Shown here: positions 22,174-33,922 of the stretch, in pieces
How the letters are laid out: every line of letters begins with the position of its first letter
Numbering within the stretch: the first letter of the stretch is position 1
Assembly (NCBI RefSeq): GCF_958979055.1
Contig: NC_084891.1
Coordinates: forward strand, 29,384,001 to 29,448,000
Reading direction: 5' to 3'
Source of the DNA: Alnus glutinosa
Taxonomy: Eukaryota > Streptophyta > Magnoliopsida > Fagales > Betulaceae
DNA length: 64,000 bases
Translations under genes and position numbers: made by a program
The notes under the pieces: generated by a model
Databases searched by the model: none
What the model was told of the DNA's origin: nothing
Seen by the model: only the letters and a program-made list of their open reading frames with translations

Positions 22174-24187
22174 CTACCTTCGCATGTGCTTTTCAAATTT
22201 TCACAGCATACTTTTAACACATTTACATGCCTTTAAAAGGTAGGCTGTATTTAAAGCTATCCTTTGGGGTTTAATTAGTCTCCATCACAGATTTTGCCAC
22301 GTAGCGTGAAAGTCAAACAATCAAAGGCTTATATTTCACGTTTCCTCTACCTGTTAATTTTATGGTATCAAAATGTGATATTTCTTTTCTTTTTTTTTTT
22401 GTCTTTTTTTGGTAGGTAGCCGTAGCATGCGCTCTAGAGCACTATGAAGTGGGAATGAGCGGGGTCTTTTCAAAGCCATAGCCATAGGTACTAGAATGAC
22501 ACGTAATGAATGTTCTTACCGTTGATGTTGATGTACTCCCATGTAAAAGTCTTTTTCATGATCGAACCTAGCCGATCTTTGCTGATCACTTGAGAAAATC
22601 ATAAACATTTTCATACGATTGATTGATGGAATTCATTTGTCCGAGCAAATATTCGGTTATGTGGGCCCTATTGAGGCATCTATCAATTGTTTATCCAATT
22701 AAACTACAACCAGAGCAGACAATTATAAAGAATTTCGATCCAGAATAAGGATTCTTAGCGCTTGAATCACACGAATTACAACAACTTCGCATTATAAAGA
22801 CCGACCCATTATAAATAATCCCGATCAATCAGTATCATACCACAAAGCCTATAACCGGTACCATTTGTTGGTGGGAATGTTAAGGTACTATTTTAACGGG
22901 TGATTTTAGTTGGAGATTCTTCTATGTGTCTATGTGTCTATCCATTTTAATAAATAATATTAGAACTGATCATAAAAATAAGGTCAATTATGCAGAAGAT
23001 GACATATAAGCATGCTTGAGGAGTTAATTCATGATAGGGTTTCAATTGGACCGAACGTAACCCCACCTACATTCATTAATTTGGATATCAAAGATAAATT
23101 GATTACGCAAAACGGTCAAGGCAATGAAAAATTGTTGCTTGTGCTGGAGATCGTCTTTGAACGGTTACTAATTATTAATGTCTGATAATCTAAACAGTAT
23201 CCCTCTTGGCAAATCTGGTCTATGCCAATTAAACTGTACGTGCATAACCTCGCAAGATGAATAGCTTCCACCGACATTATATTTTCGTTCCATCTCCTCT
23301 CGTTATTTATTGTGATCCGTGTAATTGACACTTATTTTCTGAACATTCTTGACAGAGGGTCTAAATAGATTGTATTAGCTAAATATAGTTACTATTAAGG
23401 CAGAGTTACCTTGGAGCTTTAAAAAAAATTAAAATTTTATTTATAATTTTTTTTTTTTTTTAATTTTGCCCCCCAAATCCTAAATGTTGGCTCCGCCTCT
23501 GGTTATTATGAACCATTTTAACGCTTTAACAGGTCTTTCAAAATGAAAATTTTGTTAAAGTATGATAGTTTATTGTAGCATATTGAACATTTTGTTTAAT
23601 ATTTTTGTTTTCTCCTTCTCTTTTTGTTAAATCCTTTATCTCTCCCTATCTCTTATCCTTTTGTTTTAAAATACAATAAAAATTATTAAAAAAATAATAT
23701 TTAAATAAAGTAGAAAGTTTAATAAATAGTCTCTAAGAATTTGTGTTAAAAAATTAGTAGCTAAAATGAAAAAAAAAGAAAAGAAAAAAAAGTGTATTTT
23801 GATTAGCTAAAATGGCCACTATTATTAGAGAGCTTGTTGTTATGATTTAATCTTACTCCTAAATCACATTAACAATGAGAAGTGTCATTTTGGGCTGCTG
23901 CTGGGTTAGGGGCCTTGATTGATGAAGTGTCATATTGGGCTCAAATCTGTCCAGTAACCAGACCAAACTTTGGTAATCCATTGATCCAGACCCATTAAAA
24001 ACCCTAGTTCACAGATTTTCCACCCACAACTTCTCTTTCGTTATTGGGCAATTTGACCCAAAAAATAAAATAAAAGTATAGGCAGAAAAGGGCCCAAATG
24101 TTTCTTCACCGACAACACACAAAAATTGCCGGACAACTCTCTTATGATACCACTTAGGTTATAGTTTGGGTTCTAATACATATTCTT
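22174..24187. other. Intergenic region between cyclin promoter and hAT element
   Basis: No gene seen. It holds T-rich tracts (for example 22391-22410), a GGCTCCGCCTCTG end at 23490-23503 with an A/T-rich body to its left, and AT-rich DNA. That end is probably a decayed relative of the hAT MITE at 8129, possibly bounded by GTTACTAT at about 23380 and GTTATTAT at 23504. Confidence 0.45.
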
Positions 24188-25080
24188 TAGGGGTAAGCAA
24201 AAACTCGCGAATTCGCTCCAATTCACATTTTTTGCCCCTCCCCGTCCTTAAAAACATGGTTTTTAGTGTTCTTTTTTTATGGGTACGGGTTGGATTTTAA
24301 CCAACCTATGCGGGCGGGGTGCGGGTTTAAGTTTTTTTTTTTCCCCCGGATCCTCGCCCCGCCTCGGGTGAATAAAATAAAAATCCCTAACCCTAATATA
24401 CTTAACCTTTTGCGCTGCACCTCCCCCCCACGCCTTCATTTTTATTTTATTTTCTTTTCTTCATCTTCCAGAGACTTCTCCCTAACCCTAGCGCCATACA
24501 ACCTCCTACCTCACCTGAGTCCCCTTTTTTTCATTTCTCTTCTCTTTGTTAAACCTAGTGTCGGCGCGTTTTGTGTGTTTCAAAGGCATGGTTCTCTCTA
24601 ATCAATGACCCATTTTCATAAAGATGCATCTCCACACCAATAGACAACACAGTCTCATTGGGAAGGAATTACATAACTCGGCGACTAATTGTTGGCCAGA
24701 GGAATACTATTTGGTTAACATCTCCAACGACAACGAGGATCGGTTAGGGGATCTCGTGAAGATCTTCCCACCATTCCCATCATTCTATTGTCCATAAAAC
24801 ATCAAGTACCGCACCTCAGTGATAGGCTCTTACAATGGCTTGGTTTGCATCCTCTTCGTTTGCAACCGCAAATATGGTTATGAAATTGTGATTTGGTTTC
24901 TCATTTTCATGTTTCTAGATCTAGGCTTTCTTTGGAACCCGCTTCGCCCTCGCCCTGTATCACCTCGCATCGCATGGATTCTCTCTTTTTTCGTGCGATT
25001 CGCAGGTGCAATTTTCACTTCCTGTAGGGGTGCGGGATGGGGCCAAAAAGGAGAACACCCGCCCCCCATGCTCATCCCTA
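24188..25080. mobile_element. Non-autonomous hAT element with a captured F-box-type gene fragment, 893 bp
   Basis: The left end TAGGGGTAAGCA mirrors the right (reverse complement TAGGGATGAGCA). 8-bp TSD with one mismatch: ATATTCTT (24180-24187) and ATATTCAT (25081-25088). Subterminal regions are GC-rich (CGGGTTGG, GCGGGGTGCGGG). The interior at about 24700-24910 (plus) reads as a broken gene fragment: EEYYLVNISNDNEDRLGDL, a stop at the TAA near 24796, then SVIGSYNGLVCILFVCNRK. The 'GSYNGLVC' phrase is typical of the F-box-associated (FBA) domain. No transposase. Confidence 0.75.
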
Positions 25081-26100
25081 ATATTCATACATGAAAAACA
25101 AAGTCTGTGTGTTTAGTAGGTTAAAATATTAATTAAATAATTAAATTTATTATTTTATTATTAGTTTAATTTTTTTTAAAAAAATTGATGATTTAATATA
25201 GTATTAAAGTAAAAAAGAAAATTAAATTTCTTAAATTTTTAGAATAAGTAGTAATTTATTACTAGATATACTTAAGTATCGGTTTGGTTTAATGGTTTCA
25301 AAACGTGTGATTTAAAAAAATAATGGTGGTGTTTGGCAAGCATTTGTGTTGTGGAATTTTTGTTTGAGTAGTTGTAAAAAGTGATTGGTGTGATATAAAG
25401 TATAAAAAAGTTTGAAATTGTTTTATAGAAAAGTTCAAAAAAAATTATTTTGTAGTGGTTTTTTTTTTTTCATTTGAATAGTAATAAAAAATTATTGATG
25501 TGATATAAAAAGAGAAAAAAAAAAAAAAGAAAAAGAAAAAGAAAAGGTTAGAATGTTTTGGATTTGACTTTTTTGAAAAAAAGTGAAAAAAAATTGAGAG
25601 GAAATGAGATACTTGCCAAACACTCTCAATGATTTTAAAATGCAGTTAATGAAAACATGATTTTTGAAAATACAATTAAGCGTTTAATAAAATCATGTAG
25701 TTCGGCTTTTAAAATTATACGTTTTGAAAAATGTACCACTGTATCTGCAGTTTAAAAACATAAAAAAATATACATTTTAAAACCGTTATTTATTTATTTT
25801 TTTCAATTTTCACAATTTTATTTAAAAGCACGCTTTTAATATGTAAAATGGCGAGGACAAATGGAATATCAACAAATATAACAAATCTGAATGTTCAATG
25901 TAGCGCATGGACGTTGTTCCGGAAGTAACTAACTTTCGAATAAAGTAAATTAAAAAATAAAAAATAAAATAAAATTTTGAACTAGCTTCTATTTAAGGCT
26001 CCAAATGCATTAATTTCTTTACAAACGAACAAAAACCCGAAAAGCCCGCGAAAACCTTCTCCATCACCAAGAAAAGAAACACACAGCACCGTAATCCATG
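25081..26100. other. AT-rich intergenic DNA upstream of the U-box gene
   Basis: No coding signal. TATTTAAGG near 25990 is the best TATA-like candidate for the U-box gene. A-rich imperfect repeats (AAAAAGTTTGAAATT / AAAAAGGTTAGAATG context) occur at 25360-25620. Confidence 0.4.
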
Positions 26101-26103
26101 GGG

Positions 26104-26118
26104 ATTAGGGTTAGGGTT
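26104..26118 (+). promoter_or_regulatory. Telo-box-like sequence in the U-box gene leader
   Basis: TTAGGGTTAGGGTTT, in the probable 5' UTR of the U-box gene. Confidence 0.4.
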
Positions 26119-26153
26119 TCTTCCTCTTCGCGTTTCTCTTTCCCTCAATCCTC

Positions 26154-26183
26154 ATGATCATGGTCGCCATGCTGTTGAATTAG
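26154..26183 (+). other. Upstream ORF of 9 codons in the U-box gene leader
   Basis: ATG to TAG encoding MIMVAMLLN, 113 bp before the main start. Whether it falls inside the mRNA depends on the true transcription start. If it does, it may lower translation of the main frame. Confidence 0.45.
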
Positions 26184-26296
26184 AAAAGAAAAGAAAAATT
26201 AGAACCCCTAGTTTAGTGCAGAGTTATTGTATAGCTCTCCAAAAGCTATCGCCCTAGAAATCATAGCTTTCTGGGTTGTGTATAGGGTTCAGATCC

Positions 26297-29278
26297 ATGG
26301 TGATGGATGAAGAGAGGGAAGACGGAGGAGGAGAGGAAGCTATGGAAGAAATTAACGTTTTGGGCGAGTCAAACCAGCCGGAGAAATTGAATGTGGTTCA
26401 AGAAATAGTGGGTGTGATTGAATCTGTGGCTCAGTTTGGAGATTACAGAAGAACACAGAAGAAAGAATGCTATGGAGTTGTTAGGCGCATGAAGCACTTG
26501 TTGCCACTTTTTGAAGAGATCAGGGACCTCGAAAGGCCGATTCCGGAGACGGGCATTGCTTGGTTGTGTAATTTGAAGAAGGCGCTTCTTTTGGCGAAGA
26601 AGTTGTTGAAAACTTGTAACGAGGGGAGCAAGATTTATCTGGTTAGGATTTTGAAGCTTTTTGAGGCATTTCTTTGAAAAGGGGTGTTAAGAAGTTAGGA
26701 TCTTGTTTTTTTCTTCTTTTCTTATTTTTTTTGCATTTCCTAATTAATCTGCTCACAATTTAGGCATTGGAAACCGAGGCGGTCATGATCAGATTTTATG
26801 CGGTTCATGAAAAGTTAATTCAAGCTTTGGATGGTTTACCTCGCGATGAACTTGGGGTCTCGGATGAAGTGAGAGAACAGGTACTTTTCTTTTCGTTTTT
26901 GATCTTTGAGGGTTTGCGCCGAACCCTCCAAAATTTATTGTCTCTATTCTCTCTTGCTTCAGCTCCTTTTCTCCAATTTCGCGTTTCACTACAAATTTCA
27001 CTACAATTCACTCCACAATTCAATTAAACATTTTACGAGCTTCACTTCACTTGTTGAGAGGGGGAGTTTTTACACATGAGGGAAATATCTATCAGGAATC
27101 ATGAATGTTTCAAGTACTTGTGTTCTTAACTAAGAGTTTTACTATCATCTTGAAAATTATATGTAGCTTCATCTGTTGAGAATCTTAGCATTGTTGTAGT
27201 CTTTCCTTCTTCTTTTCCCCTGTTTCTCTTCTTTAGGCCATTGGAGGTTTTCTGATGTTGGGTAATGAAAGGTAATTGAGAGATACAAAAACATGAAGGG
27301 TTCGAAGAGATTTGAGTCAGTAGTTTGATTGCTGGCAGTTCTTTTGAACATATGTCTACTTCGAAATTTTAGCCAATTCTTTTAGCTTTCTGCAAGAATA
27401 TAATGTGGTTCAGTTAAAAGTATCTAACTTGTGCTTGTTTCTGTGTTCAGCTTGAGCTAATGTGCTTGCAACTTAGAAGAGCAAGAAGGCGAACGGATAC
27501 ACAGGACATAGAACTAGCAATGGATATGATGGTAGTATTTTCTAAAAAGGATGACCGGAATGCTGACAGTGCCATAATAGAACGATTAGCAAAAAAGCTG
27601 GACCTACATACAATTGAGGACCTTAAGATAGAGACAATAGCTGTAAGGAACCTTGTTGGAGAAAGAGGGGGGCAAAACGCAGAGACTACCCAACATATCA
27701 TTGACCTTCTGAACAAATTCAGACAAGTTGCAGGCATGGAAGTAACTAATGTTCTTGACGATCCTGTTATGCCTAAAATGCTTTCCAAATGCCCTTCTTT
27801 AATGATCCCTCATGAATTCCTTTGCCCAATCACACTTGAGATAATGACAGATCCTGTTATTGTTGCAAGCGGACAGGTAATATCTTTGTTCCATATGGAA
27901 TCCTTTTATTTACCGGTTGAGCAATTCAAATAGTAGTTGAATAAGATCATCACATAACATGGACTATGGAAAACAAAAATAAGTATAAAAGAAGCAATGT
28001 ATTCAGTTTAATTAATTTCTTAAGAACTTCAAGCCCCAAAAAAGGCAGATTTTACAGTTGTTTCTTTCTTCTTCTTTTTTTTTTTTTTTTTTTTTTTTTT
28101 TTCTTTCTTTCCCTTCTGAAGTTTCTCTATGTGCATGATTTATGTCAGTAGATTATTGTACCACTAAAGAAACTAACGTTACGTTTTTTTGGGGCCATAT
28201 TTTCTTTCATTATTCATCAAAGACATACGAGAGAGAAAGCATACAGAAATGGTTTGACTCCAACCACAGGACCTGTCCAAAGACCAGGCAAACTCTGGCT
28301 CACCTGTCCTTAGCACCAAATTATGCTCTCAAAAATTTGATCTTGCAGTGGTGTGATAAGAACAATTTTCAGCTTCCTAAGAAAGACAGTCATGTAGGCC
28401 AGGAAGCTTCCTCAGCCGAACACAAAGAGGAAATCTTGTCATTGGTTAAAGACCTATCTTCTTGTCTGTTAGAAATGCAGAGAAAGGCTGTAAAGAAGAT
28501 CCGAATGCTCTCAAAAGAGAATCCCGAGAACAGGGTTTTGATTGCTGAGAGTGGAGGAATCTCACCATTAGTTCAGCTCCTATCCTATCCGGATTCTAAA
28601 ATTCAAGAGCACGCTGTGACAGCGCTGTTGAATTTATCCATTGATGAGGCTAATAAGAAACACATATCTAGAAAAGGAGCCATTCCAGCTATAATAGAAG
28701 TCTTGCAGAAGGGAAGTATTGAGGCTAGAGAGAACTCTGCGGCAGCTTTATTTAGCTTATCAATGCTGGATGAGAATAAAGAAACTGTTGGGATATCAGA
28801 TGGAATTCCTCCATTGGTAGATCTGTTACAGAATGGGACGATTAGAGGCAAAAAAGATGCTGCAACCGCAGTCTTTAACTTATCTCTCAACCATGCAAAT
28901 AAGGGCAGGGCTATTAGTGCTGGCATTGTTCCTCCCTTACGCCAGTTAGTGAAGGACAGAAACTTAGGCATGGTTGATGAGGCGCTTTCCATCTTCTCAG
29001 TTCTTGCAACACATCCAGATGGACGGCAAGAAATTGGACAGCTCTCGTTTATTGAAACTCTTGTTCAAATCATTCGAGAAGGAACCCCTAAGAACAAGGA
29101 GTGCTCAGCAGCAGTTCTTCTTGAGTTGGGATCAAACAATTCATCTTTCATTCTGGCAGCGCTTCAGTTTGGAGTATATGAGCACTTGATCGAGATTACA
29201 AAGAGTGGAACCAACAGAGCGCAAAGGAAAGCCAAGGCACTTTTGCAGCTCATTAGCAACAGTGAACAGATTCCCTAA
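26297..29278 (+). CDS. PUB15: U-box/armadillo-repeat E3 ubiquitin ligase, PUB15 type
   Basis: Four exons: 26297-26641, 26764-26880, 27451-27876, 28223-29278; in frame, 647 aa, near the roughly 660 aa I recall for Arabidopsis PUB15. The first ATG (MVMDEERED) is 26297. The N-terminal UND helical region (about 20-250) includes [20 protein letters not shown] and [19 protein letters not shown]. The U-box (about 272-346) reads [20 protein letters not shown], then [14 protein letters not shown] and [10 protein letters not shown]. The armadillo repeats fill about 370-640 ([55 protein letters not shown]). U-boxes recruit ubiquitin-conjugating enzymes and the ARM repeats bind substrates. The U-box is split by the last intron just after GQ, as in relatives. 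The substrate is unknown; PUB10-14 paralogues are the alternative identity. Confidence 0.93.
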
Positions 29279-30078
29279 AGTTACATAAGTAAATTTCCAA
29301 TTTGGTGGTTATGCATGCTTTTCTTGGATTGAAGTTTCCATGTTCATATTAAATGGAACCTTACTGTTGCCTGTAATCTGGTTATTAAAGTATATCAAAT
29401 GTCTCTTTCTCTAATGCTGCTTCTAGTTTAAGCAATACAAATTAACCATGTTCATATCTTGTAACAACCATCTAAAAGAAAGATCAAAGAGGAAAAAAAA
29501 AAGGTACCCAATGATGAGCCAATGTCATCTCAATGCATAAAAAGAAAGAAAGGGGAGCAAAAAAAAGGTACCCAATGATGAGCCATGTCATCTAAATGCA
29601 TTAAAGAAAGATCAAAGGGGAAAAAAGGTGAAAGAAGTTAAAGACTAAGGGGAATTATTGCCGACTTCAAAACAGAGCACGTGTTGCCTGTCAAGAAGAT
29701 AATGGCAAAATATAGGACAAATTGCCAATGTCAATACACCTCATAAAGAATATGAATTATTGCTTCAAATTGATGGTCGATTTGGACAAAAGAGATATAT
29801 TTGTTATTGTAACTATTACACCATAAAGTGTGTGTGCCAGCTATTGATGTTATTTGTAATGCAGAAGGATCAGACTAGGGAACATAAATGCATGGAGCAT
29901 CATAATATTGCATAAAGTTGAGTATAGTGCAGATATTTTCTATATTATAAGTGGAGAATGATTTTGACACATGCTATGATGCTAAGTAAATAAAATGCTA
30001 GACAGATCGCCGTATCGCTCAACATGGATAATGTACTATTATTTGGCAATATCAGTACCCCCTAAGCACTATATATAA
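29279..30078. other. U-box gene 3' UTR and downstream DNA with short tandem repeats
   Basis: The 3' UTR follows the TAA. At about 29475-29626 a unit of roughly 65-70 bp (GGTACCCAATGATGAGCCA, then TGTCATCT.AATGCAT) is present in two good copies and a partial third. 29649-29840 resembles 61192-61398 (see findings). No gene seen. Confidence 0.6.
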
Positions 30079-30094
30079 TGTGAATCGTTCTATT

Positions 30095-30440
30095 TTTTTT
30101 TTTTTTTTTTTTTTTAACAAGATAGCATTTGCTATCATATATTGCTGAAACGCCCCAAAGGGCAAGTACAAGGATAGAGGTACAAGACCCCCCTAAACCT
30201 TAAGTCAGAAAACAAATCTGACTTGAAGCAGTTCCCTAATTACAATCCACAAATATTACAAGGACCCCAATTAAATCACCTCTTTACAATTAAAGCCCAT
30301 ACAATAAACATAAGAGGATTGGCCTAGTCTACCCAGACACCAAATAAGCCCATGATTATTTGTGCATTATAAATAGACAAACTGTGATCCACAATAGACA
30401 CATGAGAATGTACACAGAAAACAGAAAAACCCAATGCAAC
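30095..30440 (-). mobile_element. 5'-truncated retroposon (probable LINE 3' end) with 16-bp TSD
   Basis: It is flanked by perfect 16-bp direct repeats, TGTGAATCGTTCTATT, at 30079-30094 and 30441-30456. Immediately inside the left repeat is a poly(T) tract, the A-tail of a minus-strand retrotransposed RNA. The body (346 bp) has no coding frame; it looks like a 3' UTR. A long TSD plus an A-tail indicate target-primed reverse transcription by LINE machinery. Confidence 0.85.
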
Positions 30441-30456
30441 TGTGAATCGTTCTATT

Positions 30457-32904
30457 ATAATCTAAACATGTCATGTCACATGTTAAATCTCACCGACCTG
30501 GGAATGATACCCTCCACCAAACTCAGAGGACGTTATTAAGTTGTACGACGACTATTTTAAGCTGCTCGAACTTCCGTAAAGAAAATTGTGGGATTCACCT
30601 GTTTTGGACAGACAGATTCTGCATTCATAGTTACTTGAGATAGGTTTAGTTAACCCATTGAAACAGTTTAGTAAAATTAGATAATGAGAGTGGTTTGCAG
30701 GTGTTGTCTTATTCATGGAAGTCTTTTGTAGGTTTAGAATATCAAAGGAGCAGGAATTAAAGCAGTATTAAATAACAGAAGTTGCAGGGTTAAAGCAGTA
30801 ATTGATAATTTAATTTTTTTTTTCTCTAAAATACAACATTCATTCAACAAAGCAGGGTTACAAAGATAATCCTGAAGGATGGATACCCATATGATAAAAA
30901 TAGTGCCAATACTCATAACACCAGTCAAAAAATGGGTGTACTTTTTATTCCAAAGGAATAAAAACTTTTCGGTCCTCTTTTACTTTGGACAAATCCAAAA
31001 AAATCGTACATAATTCAGATAATTTTTATAGGGCAAGAATTGCAAGATCAACTTGCCTAGAATAGTCCGAGCTGCAAAACCCAGTTGCTCTTTCTATCAT
31101 TGTCTAAATTACGTACAACGAATTATTGGGTGTGGACCAACCAAAGCCTCCCCGGCCAACAAGCAAAGTGACATTCACAGGCTTGTGTTGATTGATGATG
31201 TATCTCTCCGCGTTTGACTTGTAAAATTTGCGGGGGCCAAACGCAACCCGAATCTTATGCTTACTAAAATGTTTAAATCAGCTTTAGTAATTAATGGTAA
31301 TTGGATGGTGATGATGATAATTCCCATTTCACTGTCTTCCTCCATGGCAGGGAAAAAGATGGAGAGAGGATAACGATGATGTCTCTAAATAAATTAATAA
31401 ATGGGATTTTGATCCCCTACAATCTCCTGCTCAAACAGAAGAGGAGAAAATAAAAAATTATAAAGCTTTCTTGTTTGAACAACTTGTTCAGATCCCATAC
31501 AATTTTAGGAAATTTACGTCATTTATAGGCATTAAAACGTTTGAAAAATACTACCTATTAAAAATATGACATGTTACAGTTAGAAATTGAGTATATTTTC
31601 ATCAGCTTCTTGCTCTCTACGGTGAAAAAATGTTTAAGTAAAAATCTGTCTTTTAATTTTTTGAAAAAGAAACGTTTTCGCAAAAGTAAAAAAGATGTTT
31701 TTTGGAAAGAAAATGTTTTCTAGTTGTCTTGATATTATGCAACTTTTTTCATAGGTGACATTTTCTTAGCGTTTCGATGTTTATAAACTGATCAGGATCC
31801 TCTATAATTATCAAATTTCTTTGAAATCAAGCTCTTTTTTACATCGAAATGACGTGAAAAATGGTACATATTAAAGATATGACATGTTAACAATGAAAAA
31901 AAAAAAGAAAAGAAAAGGTTTTTGTTGGAAAATATTTTTCCTTACACTTTATGTTATATAAAAGCTTCGAGCAAAAAATTGACTTTTAATTTAGTAAAAA
32001 AAAAAGCGTATTTTTAAAGGTGAAGAGAATGCATTTTGAAATGATTAGTTTTTTTTATTTTTTTATTTTATTGTTAACATATCATATTTTTAATATGTAA
32101 TGTTTTTTTTATGTCCTTTTAATGTAAAAAAAAGTTTGAATTAAAAAAAGAAAAGAAAAATTGAGTTCTTTAAAATTGTAAAAAATCCTCAACCGTCAAT
32201 AAAAAGTATAAATTCCGTAATTTGATAATCAAAATCAGTGCAGTGACGTTAATTTAGTGACTTTGAGTTTTGTCTTGAATCTTGATTGAAACAAGAGATA
32301 TATGATGGAGTAAAACACAAGGGTTTAGACAAAACGCAATGGGACCCAGAAGTGAGAAGTGTCAATGGTCCATGCCACGTGCTTCCCTCAAGTGGGTGAG
32401 ATTTCAGAATCATGAGATAAGGATCAATTGAATCCTGTCTTGACTCTTGACTCTTGACTCCTCACCTTCTCAAATCTCAATTATTTCAACAATCCTCCAT
32501 TTTTTAGGATTTTTTTATTTTTTTTATATAATGCCTAAAAATAGCACGTTTCTAACTGTGGGTCCGCTCACCCCAAAAATCAGGATAAGAATATCGCAAT
32601 TTCCTACCCCAAATCATCGTAATCAACACTACAGTCGTCAGTCGGGCCCGCTCTTATAAAATTTGCAGGAAATTGAACGTGTCATTGGCATCAGAATATA
32701 CTGCAGGATCTTTCTAAAATTAGCATTATTCCACTCCTATCCTATCTTTGTTTACGTGGATTAATAATGTTGTTAAAAAAATAGGGTCCCAATACACTCT
32801 CTCTATTATTTTTCACATTATTGGTCAACGTAGACAAGAGTGGGATGGGAGTGGGATGAGAGTGTACAACCAAGCATTTCTCTTATTATTATTATTATTT
32901 TTAA
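30457..32904. other. Intergenic region, AT-rich, no gene
   Basis: A short T/A-rich retroposon-like tail occurs near 30811-30825. At 31480-32200 are degenerate repeats around 'AAAGATATGACATGTTA', a phrase also found near 43143-43160. A relative of the 12896 MITE family lies at 32723-32888, ending just before the Pack-MULE. No convincing exon. Confidence 0.5.
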
Positions 32905-33913
32905 GGAAAAAATATAATTTAACCTCTTAAGTTATCATTTTTTTGTCTGTATGACCCCTTAAACTATTAAGACTTGTACTCAGACCCTTAAACTACCAAA
33001 ATTTTTAAAAAATACTCTTTTTGACAAAATATTCCCATAATACCTTGTCACTTGTCATTTTTCAATTAAAGAATACAAAATAAAAAAAAAATCAAGAAAA
33101 ATAAATAAAATAAATGAACTAAAATTTTTTTTCTTTTTATTTTATTTTATTTTTTTAAAAAAAGATGGGTGTTTGGGGTGATGTTATTTTCCAACCGCGA
33201 CCCGATCTTCCCAACACTCATCCGGTCACCGTCTATTTGTAACGCCGTGATGACTGATTTTATAACCCGGTTCAGCGAGTTTCGATTCCCAATCATCAGT
33301 TCGCTGATCTCAGTCGAGCTCAAGCTCGTCCCGTTCGAGAAAATATCTTTCACCTGAGAGAAAAAACTTGTGATCCTTAAGTCCCAGCTGTTAATTTCTC
33401 CATTAGAAATCGATCGAGGTTTTCCACAACAATGATAGACTTGCTTGTCGTTTGTAACAAAACAAAGTTTAGACTAGAATCATTCATAATCTTCGAAAAA
33501 TCAATATCATAGACATCGAATGATAGGAAATTAGCTGTGTCCGCGTTCGGAGAGGTGGGGATGAGTTCGCCGAGTCGCAGACGTGCATTATGCTCAGCGA
33601 CGATGCTGGAAAGAAACAGTACGTCCTCCGATCGATCGCAATATTTTTTTAAAAATAAAAAATAAATTTTGGTTCTTTTCAATTTTTAATTTGTCAATTT
33701 TTTTAATAAAAAAAATTTCTACTTTTTTTTTTTTTTTTTTTTTTAATTTTTTGATTTTATAATTGAAAAATGATATGTAGTAGGGATATTTTGCTAAAAT
33801 GAGCATTTTTTAAAAGTTTGGATAGTTTGGAGGTCAAAGTGCAAGCCTTGGTAGTTTGAAAAGCCATATAAAAAAAAAAGGTGATACTTTCAGGATTAAG
33901 TTGTATTTTTTCT
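32905..33913. mobile_element. Pack-MULE carrying an AAA-ATPase gene fragment, 1009 bp
   Basis: Exact 9-bp target-site duplications TATTTTTAA at 32896-32904 and 33914-33922. Terminal inverted repeats extend about 160 bp: left GGAAAAAATATAATTTAACC against right (reverse complement) AGAAAAAATACAACTTAATC, and ACTTGTACTCAGACCCTTAAA against GCTTGCACTTTGACCTCCAA, both ending in a shared CATTTTTCAATT. Between the arms is host-gene sequence (33169-33537) and no transposase. These are the defining traits of a Pack-MULE. Confidence 0.87.
33169..33537 (-). pseudogene. AAA-ATPase (BCS1-like/AATP1 family) fragment captured in the Pack-MULE
   Basis: Minus strand. 33377-33537 reads FLSFDVYDIDFSKIMND, LLQTTSKSIIVVENLDRFL: the segment after Walker A through Walker B (IIVVENLD, where functional relatives have I-D/E-D-D/L-D). 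33169-33376 then reads LKDHKFF and, in another frame, QVKDIFSNGTSLSSTEISEL, IGNRNSLNRVIKSVITALQ, the C-terminal end of plant AAA-ATPases. The segment between Walker B and this end is missing, Walker A is absent, a stop follows LTAGT and at least one frameshift is needed. It is therefore non-functional as an ATPase. Confidence 0.8.
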
Positions 33914-33922
33914 TATTTTTAA

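Noticed and set aside
24266-24601. 111-codon open frame inside the hAT element
   Set aside because: It is low-complexity Phe/Ser/Pro translation of T/C-rich subterminal sequence; the recognisable gene piece is further right and broken.
26276-26296. Upstream extension of the U-box protein from 26276
   Set aside because: That extension begins at TTG, not ATG. The first ATG in frame is 26297 and fits the family N-terminus.
33594-33806. Lys/Phe/Ile-rich open frame
   Set aside because: It is a translation of the A/T-rich inverted repeat of the Pack-MULE.
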